Source: Bauldia sp965232525
GTDB taxonomy: Bacteria > Pseudomonadota > Alphaproteobacteria > Rhizobiales > Kaistiaceae
Length of the DNA stretch: 64,000 bases
Assembly: GCF_965232525.1 (NCBI RefSeq)
Contig: NZ_OZ246980.1
Span: 124,001-188,000, forward strand
Direction of reading: 5' to 3'
Shown here: in pieces, positions 33,990 to 42,299 of the stretch
How the letters are laid out: every line of letters starts with the position of its first letter
How positions within the stretch are numbered: the first letter of the stretch is position 1
Made by a program: the position numbers and the translations under genes
Notes under the pieces: generated by a model
The model's input: the letters and a program-made list of their open reading frames with translations, nothing else
Told to the model about the DNA's origin: nothing
Database searches by the model: none

Positions 33990-34763
33990 ATGAGAGTATC
34001 CGGCAACGGTGACAGTCGGATGAGCAATGAAGACCGGAGCGCGGCCGGACTGTCCGGATCGCGCTCCGCGCCACAGATGACCGAACGCATCCTCCTTGTC
34101 GAAGACGATCCCCGCCTCGCCGAGATGGTCGCCACCTATCTCGGCGAAGCCGGCTACACGCTCACGGTCGCGCCGACCGGCGAGCAGGCGGTCGCCGACC
34201 AGGGTGCCCGCCCCTACGACATGATCGTCCTCGATCTGATGCTGCCCGACATCGACGGGCTGGAAGTCTGTAAACGCATCCGGACCGAGAGCGATACCCC
34301 GATCCTGATGCTGACCGCCCGCGGCGACGCGATGGACCGGGTGGTCGGTCTGGAGCTCGGCGCCGACGATTACCTGCCCAAGCCGTTCGAGCCGCGCGAG
34401 CTGCTCGCCCGGGTCAAGGCGGTGCTTCGTCGGGGCCGCGGCCGCGATGCCGTAGAGCTCCTGCGATTCGGGCGGCTGGAAATCGATGTCGGCGCCCGTC
34501 AGGTCCGCCTCGATGACGAACCCGTCGACCTGACCGCCTATCAGTTCGCCCTGCTGCTGGAACTCGCCCGCCACGCCGGCCGGGTGATGTCGCGGGAGAT
34601 GCTGATGGATCGGGTAAAAAACGAGCGTCTCGAAGCCTTCGACCGTTCGATCGACGTCCACATCTCCCGCATCCGCTCGGCGATCGAGGACAACCCCAAG
34701 AAGCCGCGACGCGTCATAACCGTGCGCGGCGCCGGCTATGTCTTCGCCAAGGCGCAGGACTGA
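33990..34763 (+). CDS. OmpR/CpxR-type response regulator
   Basis: The most likely start is ATG 34077 (MTERILLVEDD), giving 228 residues; an upstream ATG at 33990 adds 29 unconserved residues. The receiver domain has the acidic pair EDD, phospho-acceptor Asp53 in MIVLDLMLPD, MLTARG and the lysine in DDYLPKPFEPREL. The winged-helix DNA-binding domain follows (LRFGRLEIDVGARQV, VDLTAYQFALLLELARH, SIDVHISRIRSAIED, VRGAGYVFA). Forms an operon with the Spy-like gene before it and the histidine kinase after it. Confidence 0.93.
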   Translation: MRVSGNGDSRMSNEDRSAAGLSGSRSAPQMTERILLVEDDPRLAEMVATYLGEAGYTLTVAPTGEQAVADQGARPYDMIVLDLMLPDIDGLEVCKRIRTESDTPILMLTARGDAMDRVVGLELGADDYLPKPFEPRELLARVKAVLRRGRGRDAVELLRFGRLEIDVGARQVRLDDEPVDLTAYQFALLLELARHAGRVMSREMLMDRVKNERLEAFDRSIDVHISRIRSAIEDNPKKPRRVITVRGAGYVFAKAQD

Positions 34764-34805
34764 GCGGTCCGTGGCGACGGTCAGGACCCGCCGGCGGGCC
34801 CGGCA

Positions 34806-36053
34806 ATGAAACGCCTCTATCGGAAGATCTATTTCACGATCATCGGCAGCCTGGTTCTGGTGATGGTCGTCGCGGCCGCCGTCTGGCATTCGGGGGCGGA
34901 CGAGACCGCCGGTGACGCCGCTTACGATCTCGCTGCCGATATCATCCTGACCGCCCTGCCGCCCGCCGGCGCGCCGACACCGGACCAGGCGGAAGCGCTG
35001 GCGATGTTGTCGGAGCGGCTGGACGCCGATCTCGCGCTCTACGATCCGCAGCGGCGACTGATCGCCACCACCGGGACCGGCTTTGCCCCGCGAATCTGGG
35101 ACGATGACGACGAAGGATGGGCGGGGAGCGAACGCGGGCCGGCCTTCGCCTTCATGCTCGACGACGCTCGTTGGGTTGTGGTCGACCTCGGTGGCGACGA
35201 GCGACGTCCGCTCGGCACCCTCCTCCTCTTTCTCGGCGCCATTGCCGTCGCCGTCGGCATCTCCGCCTATCCCGTCGCCCGCGGACTCACCCGCCGGCTG
35301 GAGCGGCTCAAGGCGGGAGTCGATACCCTCGGCTCCGGCGACCTGGCGGCCCGGGTCAAGGTTGAAGGCAAGGACGAGGTCGCCCACCTCGCCGAGAGCT
35401 TCAACCGCGCCGCCGAGCAGATCGAGAAGCTGGTCGAGGCCAATCGGATGATGCTCGCCAACGCCTCGCACGAACTGCGCACGCCGCTCTCCCGCATCCG
35501 GCTCGGGCTCGATCTGCTGGAGAAACGTCCCGACGCCAAGCTGAAGGCCGAGCTGCATGGCGATATCGCCGAGCTCGACCGTCTGATCGACGAGATTCTG
35601 CTCGCCAGCCGCCTCGACGCGACCCAGACGCTGGCTGCCTCGGAAGAGGTCGATCTCCAGGCGCTCTGCGCTGAGGAATGCGCCCGCTTCGACGATTGCG
35701 AACTGCTCGGCGATCCGGTGATCGTCGACGGCGACCCGCGCCTTCTGCGTCGGATGATCCGCAACCTGCTCGAAAACGCCCAGCGTCACGGGCGGCCGCC
35801 GATCAAGCTGGCGCTGCGGTCGGTGGACGACGGGGCGACGGTAACCGTGCTCGACAGCGGCGATGGCGTTCCTGAAACGGAGCGCGAACGCATCTTCGCC
35901 CCCTTCCACCGCCTCAACCGTGACCGCCCCGGCGCCGGCCTCGGCCTGTCGCTGGTCCGCCAGATCGCCCGGCTCCACGGCGGTGACGTCCAGGTCTGGC
36001 GCGACGAGGCGCTTGGCCTCAACGGCTTCCGCGTCGATCTCCGCCGCGCCTGA
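34806..36053 (+). CDS. Sensor histidine kinase (CpxA/EnvZ type)
   Basis: A 415-residue inner-membrane kinase. Transmembrane segment 1 is near residues 8-27 (IYFTIIGSLVLVMVVAAAVW), followed by a periplasmic loop of about 110 residues, transmembrane segment 2 (LLLFLGAIAVAVGISAYPVA), a HAMP linker, the phospho-acceptor box NASHELRTPLSRIRLGLDLL with His at about 221, the N box RNLLENAQRHG, and G boxes VLDSGDGVPE and GAGLGLSLVRQI. Partner of the preceding response regulator, 42 bases away. Confidence 0.93.
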   Translation: MKRLYRKIYFTIIGSLVLVMVVAAAVWHSGADETAGDAAYDLAADIILTALPPAGAPTPDQAEALAMLSERLDADLALYDPQRRLIATTGTGFAPRIWDDDDEGWAGSERGPAFAFMLDDARWVVVDLGGDERRPLGTLLLFLGAIAVAVGISAYPVARGLTRRLERLKAGVDTLGSGDLAARVKVEGKDEVAHLAESFNRAAEQIEKLVEANRMMLANASHELRTPLSRIRLGLDLLEKRPDAKLKAELHGDIAELDRLIDEILLASRLDATQTLAASEEVDLQALCAEECARFDDCELLGDPVIVDGDPRLLRRMIRNLLENAQRHGRPPIKLALRSVDDGATVTVLDSGDGVPETERERIFAPFHRLNRDRPGAGLGLSLVRQIARLHGGDVQVWRDEALGLNGFRVDLRRA

Positions 36054-36109
36054 ACGCCTTTCCCTACGCGGCGCCATTCCCGTATGATCGCGGGAGAGCA
36101 CAACCGACA

Positions 36110-36649
36110 ATGGGGGATGACGTGGCGACGCATCGACACAAGACGATGGCTGGAGCCATGGCCGTGCTGGCCGTAACTGTGGGGTGGATGTCCGCGGCCC
36201 ACGCCGATGACCCGGAACTGGTGCCTTGCGCCGACGCGATCGGCACGTTCCTCACCGAGAACGCCAACGCGGACGAGACCGACTGGTTCGCCAGCCGAAG
36301 CCTGATTTCGCTCACCGATGCCGGCCACGCCTTCTTCACCGATTCCGGTGAGGCCGGAGGTCCGGACTTCGCCCCCTTCACCGACGGGAGCGGCGCATGG
36401 CGGTGCGATTCGGCCGCCGACGGCACCCAACAGATCACCGCTACGATCGTCGATTTCGTCTTTCCGCAAGGCGATACCGGGCGCAAGATCGGTCGTCTCG
36501 ACATCGCTGGCGCATTTGACCCGCGGACCGGCCTACTGTCCGGCACGATGACGCTCTACATCGTCCCGTTCGAGAGCAATCCGATGACGACCACCGATGA
36601 ACCGACGGCGGCCGGCAAGTTCAGAGGCTTCAAGATCACCGCGCCGTAG
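36110..36649 (+). CDS. Secreted hypothetical protein
   Basis: A 179-residue protein with a signal peptide (MAGAMAVLAVTVGWMSAAHA, cut before DDPEL). The mature part has two cysteines (LVPCADAIG, WRCDSAADG) and a beta-rich C-terminal half ending RGFKITAP. I recognise no family. Two possible starts exist, ATG 36110 and the inner ATG of MAGAM. It is isolated between the histidine kinase and the FucU gene. Confidence 0.6.
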   Translation: MGDDVATHRHKTMAGAMAVLAVTVGWMSAAHADDPELVPCADAIGTFLTENANADETDWFASRSLISLTDAGHAFFTDSGEAGGPDFAPFTDGSGAWRCDSAADGTQQITATIVDFVFPQGDTGRKIGRLDIAGAFDPRTGLLSGTMTLYIVPFESNPMTTTDEPTAAGKFRGFKITAP

Positions 36650-36687
36650 CGGGCCAAGACCATTCCGACAGGGGGAAACGACCAGAC

Positions 36688-37143
36688 ATGCTGAAATCCA
36701 TCGACCCGGTCCTGAACGCCGAGGTGCTCGCGGCGTTGCGCGCCATGGGCCACGGTGACGACCTCGTCATCTGCGACACCAACTTCCCGGCCGACTCGGT
36801 CGCGCGTCAGACTGTCCTCGGCTCGCTGTTGCGGATTGACAACGTCACCGCCGCCCGCGCTGCCAAGGCGATCCTGTCGGTGATGCCGCTCGATTCGTTC
36901 GTCGACAATCCGGCCTCGCGTATGGAAATCGTCGGCAACCCGGACGAGATCCCGCCGGTTCAGGCTGAGGTCCAGGCCGAGATCGACGCCGCGGAGGGCA
37001 AACCGTGGCCGATGGGCTCGATCGAGCGGTTCGCGTTCTACGATCTCGCCCGCAAGTCCTATTGCGTGATCCAGACCGGCGAGCGCCGCTTCTACGGCTG
37101 TTTCGTCTTCAAGAAGGGCGTCATCCCGCCCGACGCCGACTGA
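36688..37143 (+). CDS. fucU: RbsD/FucU-family sugar mutarotase
   Basis: A 151-residue L-fucose mutarotase-type protein that would interconvert alpha and beta anomers of a free sugar. Family marks are LNAEVLAALRAMGHGDDLVI with catalytic His22, CDTNFPA, FYDLARKSYCVIQTGERRFY and a terminal GCFVFKKGVIPPDAD, closer to FucU than RbsD. AGGGGGAAA is the ribosome-binding site. It is followed after 15 bases by ribokinase, so mutarotation probably feeds that kinase with ribose or a related sugar. Confidence 0.88.
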   Translation: MLKSIDPVLNAEVLAALRAMGHGDDLVICDTNFPADSVARQTVLGSLLRIDNVTAARAAKAILSVMPLDSFVDNPASRMEIVGNPDEIPPVQAEVQAEIDAAEGKPWPMGSIERFAFYDLARKSYCVIQTGERRFYGCFVFKKGVIPPDAD

Positions 37144-37158
37144 GCCAGGGCCACCGCT

Positions 37159-38091
37159 ATGAGCGAGGGACAGCACCGGGTTGCCATTCTCGGCGTCTTC
37201 GTCGCCGATCTGGCGTTCCGCGCCGGACGAATGCCCGGCATCGGCGAGACCATCGTCGGCTCGGGGTTCAAGATGGGCCCCGGCGGCAAGGGATCGAACC
37301 AGTCGGTCGCCGCGGCGCGGGTCGGCGCCGACGTCACCTTCATCACCCGGATCGGCGAGGACGACTTCGGCAGCGTCGCGCTCGCCACCTGGAAGAAGGA
37401 GGGAATCCAAGCCCGGGTGATCGAGAGCCCCGACGAGCCGACCGGTGCCGCCTTCATCTATGTCGACGAAGACACCGGCGACAACGCCATCATTGTCGTG
37501 TCGGGCGCCGCCGGATCGATGACGCCGGCCGATGTCGACGACAGCGCCGATGCGATCCGGAACGCCAGGGTGTTCGTCACCCAGCTCGAGCAGCCCGCCG
37601 ACGCCGCCCAGCGCGGCCTCGAAATCGCCCGCGAAGCTGGTGTGATTACCCTGTTCAACCCGGCCCCGGCCGAGCCGGTCGACGATTCCATCTACCCGCT
37701 CTGCGACTTCATCACACCCAACGAAAACGAGACGACCATCCTCACCGGCCAGCCGGTCGGCGACCTCGACCAGGCCCGTCGGGCCGGCGACGTCTTCCTC
37801 GACCGCGGGGTCGGAACCGCGCTGATCACGCTCGGCGAATCCGGCGCGCTGCTCCACAGCCGCGAAGACTCGGTCCTCATCCCCATATTCAATGTCGGCC
37901 CCGTGGTGGAAACCACCGGCGCCGGCGATGCCTTCAACGGCGGCTTTGCCGCGGCGCTTGCCCGTGGCGACACCCCATTCGCCGCAGCCCGGTTCGCCGC
38001 TGCGGTCGCCGGCATATCGGTGACCCGCGCCGGCACTGCGCCGTCGATGCCGACACTGGCGGAAGTCGAGGCGCTTCTGGCGGAGAGCTAG
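37159..38091 (+). CDS. rbsK: Ribokinase
   Basis: A 310-residue PfkB-family kinase, phosphorylating ribose (or a similar pentose) at O5. It has the N-terminal glycine motif KMGPGGKGSNQSVAAARVGA, RIGEDDFG, the NPAP of LFNPAPAEPV, TPNENETTILTG, LITLGESGAL and the anion-hole/catalytic segment TTGAGDAFNGGFAAAL. Length is normal. It forms a two-gene operon with fucU. No ribose transporter is in the window apart from the truncated ATPase at 9.3 kb. Confidence 0.9.
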   Translation: MSEGQHRVAILGVFVADLAFRAGRMPGIGETIVGSGFKMGPGGKGSNQSVAAARVGADVTFITRIGEDDFGSVALATWKKEGIQARVIESPDEPTGAAFIYVDEDTGDNAIIVVSGAAGSMTPADVDDSADAIRNARVFVTQLEQPADAAQRGLEIAREAGVITLFNPAPAEPVDDSIYPLCDFITPNENETTILTGQPVGDLDQARRAGDVFLDRGVGTALITLGESGALLHSREDSVLIPIFNVGPVVETTGAGDAFNGGFAAALARGDTPFAAARFAAAVAGISVTRAGTAPSMPTLAEVEALLAES

Positions 38092-38172
38092 CCGGAGGGC
38101 GATTCAGCACATGGACGGTCGTCCGCACGCTGGCCCGGTTGATCCAACCTCCCGCCTCGCTCGTATCGTCTC

Positions 38173-38745
38173 ATGAGTGGCCAAAAGACGAGCACGGTCC
38201 TGATGATCCGAAAGCAGTTGTCGACCTTCGCGACGCCCGACGGCGGCTCCCCGAGAGCCGGCCGTATCGAGCCCGGCCCCGGCCAAGAGTCGGTCTGGGA
38301 TTACCCCCGGCCGCCACGGCTCGAACCGGTCAACGACCGCATCCGCGTCATCGTCGGCGACCAGGCCATCGCCGATACGACTAGAGCGTTCCGCGTGCTT
38401 GAGACCAGCCATCCGCCCGCCTACTACCTTCCGCCGGATGATATCCGCACCGATCTCCTGTCGCCGGCCCGCGGCCAGTCGTTCTGCGAATTCAAAGGCA
38501 TGGCCGAATATTGGTCGCTCGACCTCGACGGCCGATCGATCCAGCGCGTGGCGTGGAGCTATCCCGACCCGACGCCTTCGTTCCGGCAGATCAAGGACTA
38601 TCGCGCCTTCTATGCCTCCCGCGTCGACGAATGCTGGGTCGGCGACGAACGCGTCCAACCCCAGGAAGGCGACTTCTATGGCGGGTGGATTACGTCGCGG
38701 ATCGTCGGGCCGTTCAAGGGTGGTCCCGGCACCATGGGCTGGTAG
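38173..38745 (+). CDS. DUF427-family protein
   Basis: A 190-residue protein of the DUF427 type. It has VWDYPRPPRLEPV, RIRVIVGDQAIADT, AFRVLETSHPPAYYLPPDDI, FCEFKGMAEYWSL, VAWSYPDPTP and FYASRVDECWVGDERVQPQE. The fold is a small beta structure of unknown activity, common in actinobacteria and proteobacteria. It is convergent with the FGGY kinase that follows and no functional link is visible. Confidence 0.85.
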   Translation: MSGQKTSTVLMIRKQLSTFATPDGGSPRAGRIEPGPGQESVWDYPRPPRLEPVNDRIRVIVGDQAIADTTRAFRVLETSHPPAYYLPPDDIRTDLLSPARGQSFCEFKGMAEYWSLDLDGRSIQRVAWSYPDPTPSFRQIKDYRAFYASRVDECWVGDERVQPQEGDFYGGWITSRIVGPFKGGPGTMGW

Positions 38746-38759
38746 CCTCGAACGACGCC

Positions 38760-40250
38760 CTACTGGCCGAGCTGCGACATCAGATCGGCGTTGCGGTCGT
38801 AGAGCTGGCGGAAGACGCTGTACTGCCGCCGATAAACCTCGTTTGGCTCGGCTCGCACCTCCCGGGCCACCGGGTTCCATTGGCGGATGGCATCGCGGTC
38901 GACATCGCCGACGGCAACCGCGGCGAGGAACGCGTCGCCGTAGGACGCACCGACCGTCTCGCCACAGATCAGTTGATTGATGCCGGAGATGTCGGAGGTC
39001 GCCTGCAGCCACACCGCGTTCTTTGTGCCGCCGCCGACTGCCAGCATGCGCTTCGGCGGGTAGCCCGCTTCGGCGTAAGTCTCGAACACGTGGTTGGTCC
39101 CGTAGGCGATCCCTTCCAGCAACGCGCGGTAAACGTCGCCGCGATCGTGAGTGAGGTTCAGCCCGAACAGCACGCCCTTGGCGAAGGGATCGTGGATCGG
39201 CGTCCGCTCGCCGGAAAAGTAGGGCAGGAACACCAGCCCGTTGGCACCGGGCGGTGAGCCTTCGGCCTCCGCCGCCAGTTCGATGAACGCGTCGCTGTCG
39301 TCGAGTTCGCGGGCGAACTGCTCGCGGAACCAGTGGGTCAGCGTCCCGCTGGTGGCGAGACCGGACATCGACGCGTGCTGCCCTTCGAACAGCCACGGCG
39401 CATACCACAGGCGCGGATCGCGGACGCGGGTATTGGTCAGTTCGATGATGAAGATGGTCGAGCCGTACATCACCATCATGTCGCCGGAGTCGAGCACGCC
39501 GACGCTGAGCGCCTCCGCCGCCGCGTCGATGGTACCGGCGGTCACCGGGGTGCCGGGCGCAAGACCGGTCGCCTCGGCCGCCGCGTCAGTGATCGTGCCG
39601 GCGATCTCGGTTGACCACGCGAGCCGCGGCAGCTTGTCGAGGTCGACGATGTCATCGGCGAGTTCGCTGCTCCACGACAGCGAATCGACCAGATAGAGCG
39701 GGCTCGAATTCGCCGCCGTGTAGTGGTCGATGACGTATTCGCCGGTCAGCCGATGGACCAGATACGAGGTCGAGGTCAGCACCTTGTGGGTCCTGTCGAA
39801 CAGCTCGGGCCGGTTTCGTTGCAGCCACAGGATCTTCGGTCCAACCGACTGCGAGGTCAGCGCGTTGCCGCAGCGGTCGAGCAGCACCGCCTCGCCAATC
39901 CGATCGGTGAGTTCCTCGATTTCCGTCGCCGCGCGCGCGTCGACGCCGTAGAGGATGGCGTTCATCAGCGGCGCGCCGTTGGCATCCACCGGCAGCATGC
40001 AGGGGCCGATGGCGCTGCACGCCACCGCCCGGATCGAGTCGGCGGCAACACCGCTGTCGGCGAGCAGCGCCCGGGAGATGTGGACGAAGTCGTCCCACCA
40101 ATCTTCCTCGGGGCGATGTTCGGCCCAGCCCGGCTGTGGCACGATCATCTTGTGCGGCCTGTCGGCGGCCGCGACGATGCGGCCCTCACCGTCGACCAGC
40201 ACGCCCTTCGACGCGTAGGTGCCGATATCGATACCGAGATAGTGACTCAT
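38760..40250 (-). CDS. FGGY-family carbohydrate kinase (xylulokinase-like)
   Basis: A 496-residue sugar kinase starting YLGIDIGTYASKGVLVDGEG. Other marks are PGWAEHRPEEDWW, VACSAIGPCMLPV, ILYGVDARAATEI, TAGTIDAAAEALSVGV, MMVMYGSTIFII, FLPYFSGERTPIHDP and MLAVGGGTKNAVWLQ. Its ATG overlaps the stop of the M42 gene by four bases, so it is the last gene of a BtpA-M42-kinase operon. The substrate is unknown; the sgc-like partners suggest an uncommon sugar. Confidence 0.9.
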   Translation of the reverse strand: MSHYLGIDIGTYASKGVLVDGEGRIVAAADRPHKMIVPQPGWAEHRPEEDWWDDFVHISRALLADSGVAADSIRAVACSAIGPCMLPVDANGAPLMNAILYGVDARAATEIEELTDRIGEAVLLDRCGNALTSQSVGPKILWLQRNRPELFDRTHKVLTSTSYLVHRLTGEYVIDHYTAANSSPLYLVDSLSWSSELADDIVDLDKLPRLAWSTEIAGTITDAAAEATGLAPGTPVTAGTIDAAAEALSVGVLDSGDMMVMYGSTIFIIELTNTRVRDPRLWYAPWLFEGQHASMSGLATSGTLTHWFREQFARELDDSDAFIELAAEAEGSPPGANGLVFLPYFSGERTPIHDPFAKGVLFGLNLTHDRGDVYRALLEGIAYGTNHVFETYAEAGYPPKRMLAVGGGTKNAVWLQATSDISGINQLICGETVGASYGDAFLAAVAVGDVDRDAIRQWNPVAREVRAEPNEVYRRQYSVFRQLYDRNADLMSQLGQ

Positions 40251-41368
40251 TGTTCGTAGTCGTCGCGGTTGAGGCTGAAGCCGGTGTCGACCTTGAGGAT
40301 ACCCGCGATCAGCAGCCGGGTCAGGCCGACCAGATCGTTGATGTCGCAGACTTCCAGCGCCGAATGGCTGTAGCGCATGGGAAAGCCGAGATCGATGCAG
40401 GCGACCCCGGCGTCGACCAGTTGCACGTAGGACGAGTCGGTGAGAACGCCTATCTGCGCACTGCGCTGGATGGCCAGGCCTTCCGCCTCGGCCACCTGAT
40501 CGAACAGGGCGACGAGCGCCGGGTGCGGCAGGGTCCCGTTCAGCGTGCCGCGACCGTGGAAGGAGTACATGCTCATCCCCGGTCCGCCGCCGAGCCGCAC
40601 GTCACCACGGCCGGTCATATCGGGCGTATCGGTGGCAAGCGTCAGGTCGAGCTGGATGGCGATATCCGGCGACAGCGCCTGGGCGGCGGGCAGCGCGCCG
40701 CGAAGGTTGAACTCCTCCTGGACCGAGAAGACGATGTGAACCGTCGGCCGTTGCTCCGCTGCGACCGCGACCAGGGCGCGGGCGACTTCGACGACGACGG
40801 CGCAGCCGGCCCGGTCATCGACCGAGGTGCCCGCCAACCGGTCGCCGGCGAGATCGACCACCTCCGGTGCGTAGACCACCGGCGTGCCGATATCGATGCC
40901 GGCGGCAAGCACCGCATCGGCGGACTCGAAGCCGGCATCGACGTAGAGCTCCGGATAAGGCACCACCCGGTACTTCTCGTCCGGCGCCGTCGCGTGGTGG
41001 CTCTTGTTGGCGATGACGCCTGGCACGTCGCGCCCCTCGCCGACGCAAAACAGCACCGAGCGCGCCGCCAACGCTTTTTCTGGCACGCCGCCGAGGCGCT
41101 CGACCCGAACCAGCCCGTCCGCCTCGATCTTGCGGACGATCAGGCCGAGCTGGTCCATATGGGCGAACAGCATCACGCTCGGCGCTTCACTGTCGCCGGG
41201 GATCGTGGCCATCAGGTTGCCGAGCCGGTCGGACCAGGAGTCGAGGTCGAGGTCGCCCAGGCACCGGGCAAGCCGGCGGCGCACCCGCCCCTCGTGGCCG
41301 CTGAGGCCGGGGATCAGCATCAGTTCGCGGGTCAACGCCGCCAGTCGTGCCTTCAGGTCGTCGACCAT
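40247..41368 (-). CDS. M42-family metallohydrolase, SgcX/FrvX-like
   Basis: A 373-residue M42 aminopeptidase/endoglucanase-type protein with two-metal ligands visible in LFAHMDQLG (His70, Asp72), TSVDDRAGCAVVVE, FSVQEEFNLRGA and the late MRYSHSALEV. Relatives SgcX and FrvX lie in sugar-uptake operons and their true substrates are not settled. It starts three bases after the BtpA/SgcQ-like gene and overlaps the kinase, which makes the three-gene unit very tight. Confidence 0.87.
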   Translation of the reverse strand: MVDDLKARLAALTRELMLIPGLSGHEGRVRRRLARCLGDLDLDSWSDRLGNLMATIPGDSEAPSVMLFAHMDQLGLIVRKIEADGLVRVERLGGVPEKALAARSVLFCVGEGRDVPGVIANKSHHATAPDEKYRVVPYPELYVDAGFESADAVLAAGIDIGTPVVYAPEVVDLAGDRLAGTSVDDRAGCAVVVEVARALVAVAAEQRPTVHIVFSVQEEFNLRGALPAAQALSPDIAIQLDLTLATDTPDMTGRGDVRLGGGPGMSMYSFHGRGTLNGTLPHPALVALFDQVAEAEGLAIQRSAQIGVLTDSSYVQLVDAGVACIDLGFPMRYSHSALEVCDINDLVGLTRLLIAGILKVDTGFSLNRDDYEQ

Positions 41369-41371
41369 CGG

Positions 41372-42184
41372 TCAGCCGTCCCGCGCCTGGCGGGCGATCC
41401 GCATGAACTCCGTCGCGCGATCCGGATCGACCGGCTTCCAGGTGTCGCCGTCAACCTTGAGCGACGAGCCGACGATGCAGCCGTCCGCGACCCGCAGCAC
41501 GTCGGCGACCGTGTCGTGCTTGACCCCGGTGTTGGCCAGCACCGGCGTGTCCGGCAGGACCGCCTTCACCGCCTCGAGATCGGACATCGCCGCCGCCTCG
41601 CCGGTGATCGTGCCGGAGACCAGGATCGCGTCGGGGATCGAGGAAAACACCGCGCTGCGCGCGCGGTCGGGCAGGCTGCGCTGGTCGAGCGACCACGCGA
41701 ATTCGGCCGAGACGTTGTAGAGCACGGCGAGGTCGCTGCGCCCGAGCCGGTCGCGATAGCGGATCGCCTTGCCGGCGTCGGGCGACCACGGCCCCATGTC
41801 GGACGCGTAAGTGCCGGTGAAGATTTCGCGGGCGAAGGCGGCACCGGTCGCCGCCGCCAGCGCCATGGTGCTCATCGGGTCCCACAGCACGTTGACCCCG
41901 AACGGCACCGATAGATCGGCGGCGAGCCGGCCGATGACATAGGCCATGGTCGCGGTCGAGGCGGTGTCGACATCGAATTCGTAAGGTCGATCGTTCTCGT
42001 TGCCAAACATCACCGCGTCGAATCCGGCGGCCTGGAGCGCAGCGAGATCCTTGGCGGCGTCGGCGATCAGCCCGTCGAGCCCCCGGGCGCCGTCGTGGAG
42101 CGGCGACCCCGGCAGCGCGCCAAGATGAACCATCGCGATGACCGGCTTGGTCGGCCCGAATACGCGACTGTAATTGCTGATCAT
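41372..42184 (-). CDS. BtpA/SgcQ-family TIM-barrel protein
   Basis: A 270-residue BtpA-family protein: KPVIAMVHLGALPGSPLHD, LAALQAAGFDAVMFGNENDR, PFGVNVLWDPMSTMALAAAT, FTGTYASDMGPW, PDTPVLANTGVKHDTVADVL and DGCIVGSSLKVDG. BtpA was named from photosystem I biogenesis in cyanobacteria, but non-photosynthetic members such as E. coli SgcQ sit beside sugar genes. Here it heads an operon with an SgcX-like M42 protein and a sugar kinase, repeating the sgc association. Confidence 0.88.
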   Translation of the reverse strand: MISNYSRVFGPTKPVIAMVHLGALPGSPLHDGARGLDGLIADAAKDLAALQAAGFDAVMFGNENDRPYEFDVDTASTATMAYVIGRLAADLSVPFGVNVLWDPMSTMALAAATGAAFAREIFTGTYASDMGPWSPDAGKAIRYRDRLGRSDLAVLYNVSAEFAWSLDQRSLPDRARSAVFSSIPDAILVSGTITGEAAAMSDLEAVKAVLPDTPVLANTGVKHDTVADVLRVADGCIVGSSLKVDGDTWKPVDPDRATEFMRIARQARDG

Positions 42185-42299
42185 AGCGCCGCCCGGCTCC
42201 CCTTCCTGGGGAATGATCTACCGGGAAGCGCTGGCTCGTGACAATAGCCGCGCCAACGGCGTCGGTCGGCGATCGCCCCCGACCGGCCTGCCGGGCGCG

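Noticed and set aside
33969..36110. 713-codon open frame antisense to the two-component genes
   Set aside because: Covers known response-regulator and kinase motifs on the other strand and has no domain of its own.
40136..41914. 592-codon plus-strand frame over the M42/BtpA genes
   Set aside because: The opposite strand has metal ligands and tight operon spacing; this frame is Arg/Asp/His-rich noise.
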